DNA from: Hyalella azteca
Taxonomy: Eukaryota > Arthropoda > Malacostraca > Amphipoda > Hyalellidae
Reading direction: 5' to 3'
Assembly: GCF_000764305.2 (NCBI RefSeq)
Contig: NW_025933189.1
Location: 1-64,000 of the forward strand
Length of the DNA: 64,000 nt
Below the pieces are notes generated by a model. That model was not told where the DNA came from, did no database searches, and saw only the letters and a list, made by a program, of their open reading frames with translations. The position numbers were made by a program, and so were the translations under genes. How positions within the stretch are numbered: position 1 is the stretch's first letter; each line of letters begins with the position of its first letter. Positions 1 to 11,888 of the stretch are shown here, piece after piece.

Positions 1-1088
1 GTTTGAACACATAAATATAGGCCACAGCAAGCAATGGGTCCCGCTACAGAGCTTTCTTTACAAGGGGCCAGGGAAAGGTCTGTGGCGCTACGCGCGTATC
101 GCAAAGCTCTGTGCCCACCGAACCAGCGGACATAGACCACACGCCTGCATGTCCAGGCTATTTCTGGGGTAAGTCATAGGGAAATATTACGCTTTATCTG
201 TCATGAAAGAAATCTGAAGAATTTGTAAACAACTGCTCACGTGTTACTGAACAACAGTGGTGAGTGATGAGATCGGTCTAAGAGAGGATATCATCAGTTA
301 TTCCCTAGGGGAATGTCGGGAGAAGATCGGAGAGAAGCACAAGAAATGATCACTGCATGGTCTCAGTATCGCAAGTCGCGGAAGAAGAATCCCTGATACC
401 GGCATTGAGAAGATGAAGGCACACATATCAAGCGCCTCGAATTTTAAAGAGAAATTAAATAAAGTTGAGAAATTAATGACCAGCACGTAACAAATTCTAA
501 AAAAGTCAGCATGTAACAAATTCTAAGGCGTAGAATAAAATGGAACTGCGCGTTTTCCCAGAGCAAAGTAATTTACTTGGATGTGAAGAAATGATCGACG
601 GCATACTGTGGAGAATTTAAATTTCAACATTATTGTCATAGGCAACAACACAACAGATAGAACTTAATTGTGGTGATTAAAGATGCTCACGAAAGCAATG
701 GCTTCAATTTTACCAGACGGTGTTGATGGCACCTTGAAAAAAAAACTAAAAATAATCAATCAGCTTGATGCAACATATAACTAATAAAATTTATGATTAA
801 AAACCTATTTATAAAACACATATTAAAAAAACTAAGAAAAACATCCCTGAAAAAATTACGACGAATGAAGTAGGAATCTGAACATCACCAAAAGATTCTT
901 GTATCAGGTAATGATTAAATTAACTTCAATTATATATAATTTCATATTCCTCATATCACTGCCATGCCCGCTGCCCTGACCACTGGATCAGAGTGAAGGG
1001 TCAGTGGCACGTGATGCGGGCATTGATCGCAGTGCTGCATGCAGCCTTCAGAGACGTGGCGTGGCTGAGCTCAATCAAGCCAGCTGCG
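1..1088. other. Unique DNA, no gene seen
   Basis: It contains only short frames with no recognisable product on either strand. It is AT-rich from about 540 onward, with a GC-richer part around 960-1080. Confidence 0.6.
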
Positions 1089-1352
1089 AACGCGCCTGAT
1101 TATATGAACTCTTGACGCCCGCCCGATTATTGCGAACTCTTAACGCCCGCCCGATTATTGTGATCTCTTAACGCCCGCCCGATTATTGTGAAATCTAAAC
1201 GCCCGCCTGATTATTGCGAACTCTTAACGCCCACCCGATTATTGCGAACTCTTAACGCCCACCCGATTATTGCGAACTCTTAACGCATGCCCGATTATTG
1301 CGAACTTTTAACGCCTCCCCTCCCCCCGATTATTGTGATCTCTTAACGCCCC
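1089..1352. repeat. Minisatellite, 28 bp unit, about 9 copies
   Basis: Each unit contains CGCCCGCCCGATTATTG followed by a variable CGAACTCTTAA or TGATCTCTTAA. The last copies degenerate and include a C-run (CCTCCCCTCCCCCC). Confidence 0.9.
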
Positions 1353-1477
1353 AAATGCAGAGTGGAGACTTTGGGTCGCGGCAAATATCTCACAAACGCT
1401 CTAGCTGAACATTTCCTGGACAGTATGGTGAAGAAGCAGCGGAAGAAGACTTCAAAAAAAAGATCAGTCCGTCTCCC

Positions 1478-1595
1478 GGACGGACGGACGGACGGACGGA
1501 CATGACGAGAAAGTCACGGATGGACGGACGGACGGACATGACGAGCCCAATAGCAATTTTTTCCATAGATGAGAAAATACGCTAAAAATGACAAA
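1478..1595. mobile_element. Partial arm of the foldback family
   Basis: A GGAC run is followed by ATGACGAG, TTTTTTCCATAGATGAGAAA and TACGCTAAAAATG, the order seen in the right-hand arm at 19790-19908. The inner part of the arm with CTGCAGTGAG is absent, and a second GGAC run with ATGACGAG has been duplicated in tandem. No facing arm was found, so this is a solo or truncated arm. Confidence 0.65.
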
Positions 1596-2042
1596 AAAAA
1601 ATAAATTAAAATCTATTTTGTCGCAATACGCCGATATTGAGATTAAAAAGCTAATATTTGAGTATCTCGTTCTATTGGTGGTAATGACGCGCATAGATGA
1701 TGCAAATATCATGAAAATGGAAAATATGAATACTTAATTATGTGGGGCAAAGACACTTTTTTCAAACCAACATGCAGACCAGACTAGTTGTTGCGACATA
1801 ACAACAGGGCAAACGAAGATAGCACATCGTAAAAAAGGTTATATTAATTTTTGCCGTCAGCACGGAGATCTGACAGACTGGGCGGGCAATGTCATACATC
1901 GTTATTAGATTCACAGCTGATTTATTCCATCATTATAACTCGGCAGATTATAATACGGGCCATCAATGGAAAAACCTTCGAGGACAATCGCATACAATCT
2001 AAATATATGAGATATGAATAAGGCGTAGCGATATGCGCGCTT

Positions 2043-2199
2043 CTCCCACGCGCAGCTGCTCCCACGCGCTGCTGCTCCCACGCGCTGCTGCTCCCACGCG
2101 CTGCTGCTCCCACGCGCTGCTGCTCCCACGCGCTGCTGCTCCCACGCGCTGCTGCTCCCACGTGCTGCTGCTCCCACGTGCAGCAGTTTCCACGCGCTA
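2043..2199. repeat. Minisatellite, 16 bp unit, about 10 copies
   Basis: The unit TCCCACGCGCTGCTGC is repeated almost perfectly, with variants only at the ends. Because 16 is not a multiple of 3, all three reverse frames read the same Gly-Ala-Ser-Trp-rich pattern, which explains the overlapping open frames here. It is not coding. Confidence 0.92.
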
Positions 2200-4921
2200 G
2201 CTTCATTAATGTCATGCACTCTGTATTCACTCCAGCATTTTATGAACTTTCAAGCTTTTAGTTCTACTTTAAACTCCGCGGCGACAAAAATCCATCTCAG
2301 CAAGACATTAAAAGCTTTGAATTTCGTGAACCCGATTAGTTTCTATCCGCCGCTCAACGCCATCAACTTTAAATGTCGATTTAAATAATAGAATAAATTT
2401 ATTTATAATACTTTTTGAGAATCGAAACTACCCAATAAGGGGAATTAAAATCAGATAATAAAATAAGATGTTTCAACTTCAGTTAGAACGACGACAATCT
2501 AAGTTAATAATATTATATAACTCATTAAATTTTGTGCACGTGTTTGATTACACACAAATTCTGAGTCTCCCAAAAATATATTCATCAAATATTTAATCTC
2601 GTGTTTTAAATATTTGATTTCTCTTCTTTCGTGAGCCAAATGCTTATTATTGCTTCAGTACTATAATCGTCTCGCTAGTGTCAGTAACATGATAACTATT
2701 ATTATAATATACTCATATTTAATTTAAATTTCGTTTTAACGTGGACTTCATTCATCTGTTATTATAATTCATTCTCATGTACACATAAATTGAGTTTTTT
2801 TGGGGGCTAACACAATGAATTGAATTCCTACTTTCATCCCATAACGACTCTCAATATTTGCCTGATGCTGAACAACGCATGTTACAGTCAAAATTCGTTT
2901 CTATTCATCTGAAATTATGAAAAATGTGGCCAGCCTACATTTAGATCAGAAAAAAATGTGTGTTGACAATAAAAATTAATATGATACAGAGCCTCATTGT
3001 AAACATGTTATTTTAGATGTTATGAACACCTTTTTTAATTAAACATGAACTACGAACTTTTAGTTTAGATTTATTGAACTCATCAGAGAATTAGTAATTT
3101 AGTGTATATCTGATAAACTAAATAAATTTGCACAGGAAGAATATACTAAAATAGTTTTATAGACACATACACTCATACCTCATATACGCTCGGATAATTT
3201 AATTGATCTACGAAGTAATACGAGTTTAAAACATACTGTTTATGCGAACTATTGCCACAATGCAAGGGGTAGTGGCAAACACTAATTGATTAGTTGCTTT
3301 GAAAAATAAATAAATTTTTACAAAAGTTATGACAATAACCATTAGAAGATAGGCTGAAATGCATTTACGTTAGACGATTACTTAAAATGACCGTTTTCAC
3401 CAAATAATAAAATGATAACAATAAAAAAATCAAATTTTGGATAACAAGAGGATTAATGAACATCTTAACTTCGTATTAGCGCACATAGCAACAATAGCAA
3501 CATGAGTGCGTGTCAGTAGCAAGAGATCGCGCTGTGCCATTCATCTTAGATCCACCAGCGGACCAAGTCATGACTGATGTGAAGTTCATGAGCAGAATCT
3601 ATCATTGATCTGAAGACTACGGAGCTTATGGTGGTCAAATATCTCCAATAAAAACACTAGCTGGAGGTAACCACAGGCTTAACACCGACGCAAAATGGAA
3701 TTTTATTGCAATTATGTACGTGGTATATTTCGCCGCTAACATAAGTTTGGCACCGAGTACAGCTAATTTGTCCTAATTTCACAAGCGGGTGTTTTTGACT
3801 CTGAAGCAGAATAATATTATAAGCTTTAAAAAGCTTTTAAATGTCTTTAATTTCGATGCCTGACATATAAAAACACCGAAGTGCTGGAATTTTGCATTCG
3901 TACTTCTCCAGTCTAATTTAGAACTGTCACTTTATACCTGTATTCCCATTTTACCAGGGCAAGCAACAATACGATTTAATATGAAAAGATCCTGGTGATT
4001 TTTGGAACCAAATAGAAGCCGAAAAATGACCAGCTAATAGACATTTCCATAAATCATCTAAAATCTTGGAAAGGGATGAGGTTGAGTGGCACGTAAAGCT
4101 GCCAGATGAAAGATTGCCAACACGAACACGATGGGCAGAAACGAAATTTATTGCGCCGTAAGTCAAAGAAGCGACTTTGTTGCGGTCAATATTCGTAGGT
4201 CAGTTGATCGCATCACTCAGGCCGCTCTTCAAGTAAAGCAGTCAGAGATAAGAATAAAACGAAATTAAATTATAAGTTTCTATCAAGCTCTCATGCACAT
4301 TATAAAACTAATTAAAATATTTGCTGATTTACGTGATATCACTCGGACTCAAGCAATGATAAAAACGGGAAGGTTCAAATACTTTCTAGAATTTCATGCA
4401 AGATCATGTTGTGCTTATTCGGTGTTTATCAGTAAAAAACGCACACTAGCTTGTAAGCCACATGCTCTGAGCAGATCGGTCCAAGAACACTACAATAGAT
4501 ACAATTTTTGTTTTATACAATTTCGTTCGATACAATAGATACAATGTATCTTTTTGTTTGATACAATAGATACAATTTTGTTGGCTTCTTGTCCCGACTA
4601 ACAGCAGCTTGAAATACTAAAATTAGAGTGTAAAATAAAAGTATAGTTTAAACTAAAATAATTAAAGATGAATCCGCATTATCATCGGCCGCAGGGCGGG
4701 AATTTCTAGACGACCGGCCATTGTACTTAACCCTATACCGCCTGACATGAGTAACCGGAGCAATATTGTCACAAGCCTACTTCAAAAAAGGATACGTTCT
4801 AGTGAGCGCAAAATGACTTGCACTGATGGTTGCCGCCACGTACGACAACTTTAAAATGTTCTCTGTTGCGTACAAACGTCCTCAGGTTGCTACACTCAAT
4901 AGTTCACGAATAATTTAAGTT
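2200..4921. other. AT-rich unique DNA, no gene seen
   Basis: Frames are short and unrecognised (for example 71 codons on the minus strand at 3951-4166 and 81 on the plus strand at 4293-4538). GATACAATAGATACAATTTT-type imperfect repeats occur at 4495-4580. Confidence 0.55.
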
Positions 4922-5063
4922 TGAAAGTTATGTTCCCGGAGAGTGACATACGGCGGGAAAGGGTTAACTTTAAAGTTATGTTCCCGGAGAGTGGCATACG
5001 GCGGGAAAGGGTTAACTTTAAAGTTATGTTCCCGGAGAGTGGCATACGGCGGGAAAGGGTTAA
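4922..5063. repeat. Minisatellite, 48 bp unit, 3 copies
   Basis: Copies share AAAGTTATGTTCCCGGAGAG, then TGGCATACGGCGGGAAAGGG and TTAACTTT. The first copy has one internal base difference (TGACATACGG). Unit length is a multiple of 3, so frames stay open on both strands. Confidence 0.9.
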
Positions 5064-5245
5064 GGGGAAGTGCAAGTGTGAGTTACCTGGTCGCTGCTCG
5101 TCAGTTTCCATCACATATAAAACAATGGTCGTTAACGACGTCCAGCAGACCAAGAGCTGTGAGCCGTAGCTTCATTTTAGCGTCAACTCCGTTAATCTTT
5201 ATTAGAGGCTTAACTTAGCCTGGCAGGCTGACGCCGCTGCACAGG

Positions 5246-5375
5246 AATAACTCGCTTAAAGCGCGCTATGGGGCTGAGTAAAATATTTGTAGGAAAATTT
5301 GTACGAAAATTATTAAAATTTGGCTAAGTAAAATATTTGTACGAAATTAAGAATAACTCTCTTAAAGCGCGCTGC
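5246..5375. repeat. Imperfect duplication, about 100 bp spacing
   Basis: AATAACTCGCTTAAAGCGCG recurs as AATAACTCTCTTAAAGCGCG about 100 bp later, and GAGTAAAATATTTGTA recurs as AAGTAAAATATTTGTA between them. It contains the small palindrome GCTTAAAGC. Confidence 0.6.
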
Positions 5376-5435
5376 GGTCCAGAGTCATCTGCACCACTGC
5401 AGCAGTCGTTTCCAAATCAGTGCGTTTGTGTGTTC

Positions 5436-5562
5436 ATCAGTCAGGTCACTGCGTCAGTCAGGTCACTGCGTCAGTCAGGTCACTGTGTCAGTCAGGTCAC
5501 TGCGTCAGTCAGGTCACTGCGTCAGTCAGGTATGCGTTAGTCAGGGCAATGCGTTAGTGAGG
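5436..5562. repeat. Minisatellite, 17 bp unit, about 7 copies
   Basis: The unit GTCACTGCGTCAGTCAG is repeated, decaying to the right into GTTAGTCAGGGCAATGC-like variants and scattered CAGGTCACCAC remnants to about 5615. Confidence 0.88.
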
Positions 5563-5897
5563 TCAAAGTACGACGTCTCTCAGGTCACCACACTGCGTTG
5601 CTTAGGTCACCACCGCGGCAGTGCCACTGCACTGCATCCTATCGGTCGCAATGCAGTGTAGCCGCAAATGATGAACAATTTCGTAAATTTGCGAGACAGG
5701 AACGCAGTTTGGATCAAACCTGGAAAAACACGAAGCTTTTTCCCACCTGACGCTTAGTGACATAATGAACTAAATAAAAGATCAGTCAACCTGATTATAG
5801 TTTTTTTTCGATCGCCAGGTGAACAGTGATGTGAGCAGTTGAGTTGATTATATGTTTTAATAATATATACTAACATCACATAATTTAGTGACACATG

Positions 5898-6017
5898 TTC
5901 ACTAATGGCACAGTGGTCACTTTCAGGAGGATATCTGCTAATGAATGGTCACTAATGACACAGTCGTCTTTAGGAGGATATCTGCTAATGGATGGTCACT
6001 AATGGCGCAGTCTGGCC
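5898..6017. repeat. Short tandem duplication, unit about 45-50 bp, 2.5 copies
   Basis: AGGAGGATATCTGCTAATG and ATGGTCACTAATGGC recur in the same order, with small length differences between the copies. Confidence 0.75.
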
Positions 6018-7173
6018 ACTATTAGTTCTTTGCCTGAACGCACAATAGCTCCGCATCTCGATAACTTTACCAAAATTTTATGGCTCTGCGATGAGCATTA
6101 CGAAAGTTCCAAGAAACTGTGGGCATATTTCAATTCCCGCTACAGTTTTCGATTGAAATTTACAAATTCAAAATTATTCAATGTAGGAGAAAACAGGACA
6201 CACAAACACATATATAATAATGATAAATTTATGATTATCATAGACTCTTGTTTTCTGTAATTCTGTCAATCTAAACTTTCGTCTTTATCTCACAATCCTG
6301 ACTTCACATCTGAAAATCGAAACCATTTGGCCGCATCAACTCTTGTAGAGAAGTACCGCCGGCGGGGCCAGGGGATGATTGGAGAGCCTTTGGGTACACA
6401 AGGGAATTGTCAGGGGTCAAGCCATCCATCACTGTGTCCAGTGAGACAGAGACGTGGTGGAGGACAAACAATCCTAGCAAGTTATTGGTGATGGCTAATC
6501 GAGGTTCAGCGTGCGAGCAGCAACGACGGACTACATGGACCATCACTAGCCTTGCTCTGTTGATATGCTCACGAGACGTGCGCCTTAACGGCCCTTCTCA
6601 GCAAATATATTGCGTGTTCGGGGCATTGCATGGCATCGATGGCATCGCATGCAAACACTGTACTAGGGGTCCATGTTACACATAAAGGCAAATAATGCTA
6701 CACGTATAACTGAATGATGCTACACGTAAAATAATATGGTAAGATCATATTTAAATTGCGTTATTCCAGGTAATTTTTCTCATCGCTAACATAAACGCAT
6801 TATGAAAGAGTAAATCTAGTGGGGATATCAATAATTAATATGATTAGAGAATTGGCCAACTGTAGTTAAGAACTGGGAAAAAGAGACCTCACATTCCTGA
6901 AGGCTGCCATTCAGCTTAAACCGTTTAGCGGAAAAAAATTAGGCATGCGACATACAGCAAAGTATAACATTAGCAGGAGACAAGTAGAATCGTTAATAAA
7001 ATCTTAACATTATTTTTTTTGTTAAGAGAAAGAGAAGCTCATACGCATGATGTCACCTTTGAGAGGAAGAAAAATAGCCCAAAGACGTAAAGTTACCCTT
7101 GAGATGAATAAAGTAAGTCTCATAACATTAATTAAGCAATTAAGTGGTGAAAAAGAAGTAGAGGAGCCTTTGT
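6018..7173. other. Probable intron or intergenic DNA, no exon identified
   Basis: Given the minus-strand donor at 7179, this lies within the first intron of that gene. Overlapping frames on both strands at 6304-6685 resemble nothing known. GATGCTACACGTA repeats twice near 6695-6725. Confidence 0.5.
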
Positions 7174-7179
7174 ACTTAC
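7174..7179 (-). other. Splice donor GTAAGT
   Basis: The minus strand reads AAAGAAG then GTAAGTAC, matching the metazoan U1 donor consensus at every core position. It closes the 338-codon exon and fixes the direction of transcription toward lower coordinates. No matching next exon with a convincing acceptor and coding content was found between 1 and 7173, so the first intron is probably several kilobases long. Confidence 0.75.
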
Positions 7180-8195
7180 CTTCTTTTATACAAAGGCTGT
7201 GCTGGCCACGATCTTCTACTCTTGATGAACACTGATGCTTTGTTACCAGAGTTTGTGGAGCTTGATGAAGTCGGTGACGAAATCCCGTTTGTGGTCGATG
7301 ACCCACTGGTATTGTAGGAGCAGCCAGCGTTAGCCACACTTGGGGCCGAGGTTCGTTTAGGGTCTTTTCTCCTGCCCCACATGCCAGGAGGACTGTTTCC
7401 CCATAGATGCGTGTGATGCTGGGGCCCTTGGTCACTGATGGTACGGCGGCTGAGGTATCGCTCTCGACGCATGTTGTACTTGGAAGGCGCTGCGGTGGCA
7501 GTGGTAGCACTAAGAGTGTAGAGCCGCGGTGCGGGTAGCTGAGATGGTAATGAGTGGCTGATGCTGGCTTGGTTGGAATGCTTGCAGGTCAAGGATGGAA
7601 CTCTTGGGGTCTGTTGTTGGAAGCCGGACTCGTTCTCATGGTGAGTAGTTTTATCAACAATATCTAGAGAGGGCGAATCTAGCACACTGAGTGATTTTGA
7701 AGCTAAAGCCGGGCTGCAATCACTACCAAGGATTGGATGTATCTTATTTTCCTCGAAGCTATTGTGACTGGAAAGAGAATCGTGGTTGATGCTATCGAGA
7801 GAACATGAAGGTTTTCCGCCATCGCTGATTTTAGACGCGGCGGTTGTGGTCTGCATCAAGTAACTGAAGGAGAGCGGACTCAAGCTGCAGCCGAACTGTT
7901 TACCTACTGAAGGATACGAGGATATCGAGAAACATCGAGTCAGGGGCGGCGTGAAGTGCTTTATACGGAACGAGTTACTTAAGAATGTTTTAGTGCTGCC
8001 TGTTGGAGTTGTTTCTCTCGAGGACATTGGAGTTGACGCAGTTCTGGTCAGGTGAGGAATGTTGCTAGAAATGTCCTCAACCTCTTCGTCTACACGTTGC
8101 ATGAAATGATGTTCACTGCTGATCTTGCTAGTGGCTTTTAGCAAACCACTTTCTACTTCTACTTCTACTTCAACTGCAGATTCTTTCTTTTCCAT
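7180..8195 (-). CDS. 5' coding exon of an unrecognised protein
   Basis: An open frame runs from an ATG at 8195 (in-frame TAG two codons upstream) through 338 codons plus 2 nt to 7180, where it meets AAG then GTAAGT, a perfect splice donor. The exon therefore ends in phase 2 and the in-frame stop just beyond it is intronic. The protein starts with a Glu-Val run (residues 7-15) and is rich in Ser, Thr, Pro and His throughout. It has no signal peptide, no membrane segment and no domain I recognise, so it is probably a disordered N-terminal region. Basic patches lie at 243-251 (MRRERYLSR) and 325-339. RxxS-type kinase sites are seen at 51-54 (RTAS followed by TP, also a 14-3-3-like motif), 87-90 (RCFS) and 251-254 (RTIS). 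Codon use is mixed and non-repetitive, unlike the array-derived frames nearby. A plausible acceptor just before the ATG (TAG at 8199-8201) means 8195 could also be an internal exon carrying the start codon. The function is unknown. Confidence 0.72.
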
Positions 8196-8201
8196 AATCT
8201 A

Positions 8202-8911
8202 CATTAGACACAAATATGATGGGAACTTTTCCCAACGCCAACATAGATTTCTGCTCTCACATTTGATTTTCTCCATTGTTATAAGCAGTTTCAACGAAGA
8301 AATCACACAAAACATGATATGTTGGGCACAATCTTCTGGCGACACTTTATTTAGAAATATAAGTGATTATTTAAATTCGATTACCCTAGTTTTAGATTCT
8401 TCATAAAATACTAATGAATAATTGAATTAGAATTCTAAATTTACATTTAGAGTAGCTAATACGGACGGAATCTCAAACTAACTGAAGGTTAGGCACTGAA
8501 CACACAAATTTCGCTATCGGCATTAACAACGATCTAATTGAGTATAAATACTGTGAGGTTGTTCACATTCCTGTGTTTCATGAGCTGAAAAAGTGAGTAT
8601 GGATAAATGTAAATAAATTAAGAGAGGACTATCAGGTAAATTGGGAAGCGTGAGGTAGTATGAAGAGGAACGAAAAGGAATGTGCAATTTTATAAGATTA
8701 TTAATTTGGTGACATGAACATAGTATGATGACTATAAAAACTAGAACAACATTCCACACCCAAGATTACCCAATACCATCACCTACCGCAACACAATTAG
8801 AAAATCCCCTTTCGAAAATAATTCAGTTGTGTATATAAACTTATATGCTACTCTGCAACTGGAGAACCACAAAGCTTGAAGGCCTCCGTGGCTGTAGTCT
8901 CAGCTAACACG
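8202..8911. other. Upstream of the minus-strand exon, nothing definite
   Basis: This would contain 5' untranslated sequence, an intron or the promoter of the gene starting at 8195. A TATAAATA lies at about 8542 on the plus strand, but no paired initiator stands out. Confidence 0.5.
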
Positions 8912-9044
8912 TCAGACAGCACGAAAAGAGTGACGGTATGACACGAATGCAGGAACGTTACACGAATTGTTACCAAGACCCATGGTCATCATGTCACACT
9001 GCTTGGCAGTACCTCTCAAGACATACCTCAAAAGGAAGTAATCT
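8912..9044 (-). CDS. Possible 3' terminal exon, unrecognised
   Basis: On the minus strand a pyrimidine-rich stretch ending in TAG (9045-9047) is followed by an open frame of 43 codons ending in TGA at 8912-8914. The predicted residues are varied (for example RYVLRGTAKQCDMM, and NVPAFVSYRHSF near the end) and the base composition is more balanced than in the flanks. The plus strand also has an open frame of about 47 codons here, so coding is not proven. It would sit upstream of the 8195 exon on the same strand, either as the end of another gene or as a chance frame. Confidence 0.18.
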
Positions 9045-9237
9045 CTACATTTGAAAAATAAATGTATAATTTAAAAGTAAAGAAACATCAAATAAATTTA
9101 CCATTTCTTCATTGAAAACTTGTCGGTTATCAGCTCCATGATCAGTTCAAAAAGTTCTTTGGAATGCAAGAACAACCATTCGTGAAAATTTAATAATACA
9201 CCAAAAAATATGTGTATGATGTGTAAAAGAGATACAC

Positions 9238-9512
9238 CAAAGTGGAGGCTAGCAAGGTAGAAGTGAGGGCTAGCACGGTAGAGGTGAGGGCTAGCACGGT
9301 AGAAGTGAGGGCTGGCACGGTAGAGGTGAGGGCTAGCACGGTAGAAGTGAGGGCTAGCACGGTAGAAGTGAGGGCTAGCACGGTAGAAGCGAGGGCTAGC
9401 ACGGTAGAAGTGAGGGCTAGCACGGTAGAAGTGAGGGCTAGCACGGTAGAAGTGAGGGCTAGCTCGGTAGAAGTGAGGGATAGCACGGTAGAAGTGAAGG
9501 CGGGCACAAGTG
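9238..9512. repeat. Minisatellite, 21 bp unit, about 13 copies
   Basis: Each copy carries CTAGCACGGTAGAAGTGAG; 15 of the 21 bases in a full unit are purines. The multiple-of-three unit keeps a plus-strand frame (repeated ASTVEVR) and two minus-strand frames open across the array; these are not taken as genes. Confidence 0.93.
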
Positions 9513-10119
9513 GTGTGAATGACAGCTAATGCTCTACTCACGACCAGCCATGTCAATGTCATGGCAGAAGCAGGGAACGACTGGGTCCGAATGCCCTGCA
9601 GTGTTCCTAGAATAGCAGCTAAACGCGCTACGAGGTCATCAACTCGGTAATTCCGTCAACATGGATTCTGAGAATCGACTAGCAACCCTAATCCTTAATT
9701 AACGACCGTCCCTTCAGCAAAAAACACAGCGAGAACCCGGTACCTAAATCCCAACGATACTGCACTGCATTCCGGATTAGTATTCCAAGTTAAATCGGCA
9801 ATCGCTTCCAACCATATGAAATAACCTCCATTTTAAAAGCGTACATATAAAGATTTTTCACACTCGTGATGCTATAATTAATAGTATATAAAGTCTTAAA
9901 TGTAGTCTGTGTCTGAAAGAAGCCATTATAAGCTCTGGCTTAATGAGGACACTGGTGATTTGACGGGGTCATCGATTGGCAGTTCGACAAGTTCAATTTG
10001 GGCGAGAGTCACCGCACAGGAAAGGCGACGCAAGTAGCAAAAAACTGTTTACGATTCACATCACAGTAACCCCGTATCAAAAGAAGTGAGATACGAGTAT
10101 AATGATAGGAACATCTTCA

Positions 10120-10870
10120 GTCTAGACGGGAGAGGGCATGACTGTTCTGTCCACAGGAAAGAGGCCATAGACATCAGAGTCTAAAGAGCGAGGAAAGACT
10201 GTTCTGATCAAAGGAAAGAGGTCATACACTTAATTAACAGTCTAAAGAGAGATGGCAAGACTGTTCTGCCCAGAGCAAAGATTTCATAGACTTCAGTGTA
10301 CAAAGAGAGAGGGAAATACTCTGTCCAGAGGCAAGAGGTCATAGACTTTACAGTCTAAAAGAAGAGGGCAAAATTGTTCTGTAAAGAGGAAGAGGTCATA
10401 TACTTTACAGTCTAAAGAGAGAAAACAAGATTGTTCTGTCCAGAGGAAAGAGGTCATAGATTCTACAAACTAATGAGAGAGGGCAAGACTGTTCAGTCCA
10501 GAGGAAATAGGTCATAGACTTTACAGTCCAAAGAGAGAGGGCAAGACTGTTCTGTTCGCAGGAAAGAAGTCATGGACTTCACATTCCAATTAAAGAGAGA
10601 TGGCAAGGCTGTTCTGCCTAGAGGAAAGAGGTCATATATAGACTTTACAGTCTAAAGAGAGAGGGCAAGACTGTTCTGTTCGCAGGAAAGAAGTCATGGA
10701 CTTCACATTCCAATTAAAGAGAGATGGCAAGGCTGTTCTGCCTAGAGGAAAGAGGTCATATATAGACTTTACAGTCTAAAGAGAGAGGGCAAGACTGTTC
10801 TGTTCGCAGGAAAGAAGTCATGGACTTTACAGTCTAAAGAGAGAGGGCAGGGCTGTTCTGTCTAGAGGTA
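10120..10870. repeat. Minisatellite, about 60 bp unit, about 12 copies, higher-order at right
   Basis: Copies share ACAGTCTAAAGAGAGAGGGC, AAGACTGTTCTGTCC and GGAAAGAGGTCATAGACTT. The left half is diverged. On the right, two-unit blocks repeat exactly every 124 bp: TCTGTTCGCA occurs at 10551, 10675 and 10799. Confidence 0.9.
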
Positions 10871-11888
10871 TGAGAACATAAACTGCGTATTCTAGATGAC
10901 TGTGAATCTGGACCGCGTAGACAGAAGAGAGAACATTTCAGAGCTTCCACGAGGTATTGAGTATTTCATAAAAATGTGATTTGTAAGCGTAAATTTGAAT
11001 CGAGAGTTCAAGTTTCTAAAATTAAAGAGATTATTGAGTTTAATACTTCCGAATACATATTCAGTAGTCAATTAATCATTGCTCTTCCTGGAATTTAATG
11101 TTCTTGTTCATTATTTTGCATTACTTATTGTTGGTTCAAAAGAGAAGATTGTTCCAATGGAGATACATTCTTGTCACCACTGGTGGATAGCTTCAAGGAA
11201 TCGGTTGCAAATGCAGCATGAAATGCATGAGGATAAATTAGAATTTTGTTTACATTCATCATATTGCTTTTTGATGAGTGACCGTTGCAACAAGAGTGAA
11301 AGCGTGGAAGAGCCACATTTAAATTCATTTATTCTCCTACATAATAAAAAAGTCGAATGGAAAGATGCCCACACGACAAACACCAACACGGTGGCCGATG
11401 TGCCAAATATATTCTTCTGAGCTTCAGTAGAAAGAAAAGACGAAAGCCGTCGCTTTGGTTTTCAGGCAAATCTAGTTTTTCATCGACAAAGCGCGAATAA
11501 AACGGCCTTCGAATTATCTGAACGCATTTGAGGAGGTAGCTTCTCTAACTTGCAAGGAAAGAGAAGAGCACCAAAATGGCCGCAAATAGCTTCTTTCAGA
11601 ACTTCTCGAAACATAATCAGCGAAGGCCAAAGTTTTCAAAACGATGTTGGAAATTAGAACGATGGAAGAAGTTTTCCTCAATGAACAGAAAAGGCCTCTC
11701 AATCACTACGCAGGGGCTTGAATGCGTGTCTCATGAAGAATGTCAGTATTAAATTTAAAATGAATTTGTTGGAACTTCATTTTGAATAATCCAAAACGCT
11801 TCATCAAGGCCTCTGCATGAGCTCTAAAACAGTATTTTTCCTTCAGTTTGAATTTTGGTGAACTTTTTGACTGACTAATGGCTAAAAG
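10871..11888. other. Unique DNA, no gene seen
   Basis: Overlapping frames on both strands at 11079-11420 (113 codons on the plus strand) have no recognised motif and no clear splice context. Confidence 0.55.

Noticed and set aside
1089..1352. CRISPR array
   Set aside because: Units are continuous tandem copies of 28 bp without unique spacers, and the surroundings are eukaryotic. The same applies to every other array here.
6304..6685. Next exon of the minus-strand gene
   Set aside because: Both strands are open with unrecognised residues, and no good acceptor compatible with a phase 2 intron was found.
9098..9562. Repeat proteins of up to 154 codons in the 21 bp array
   Set aside because: Same reason: a 21 bp unit with no stop in three frames.
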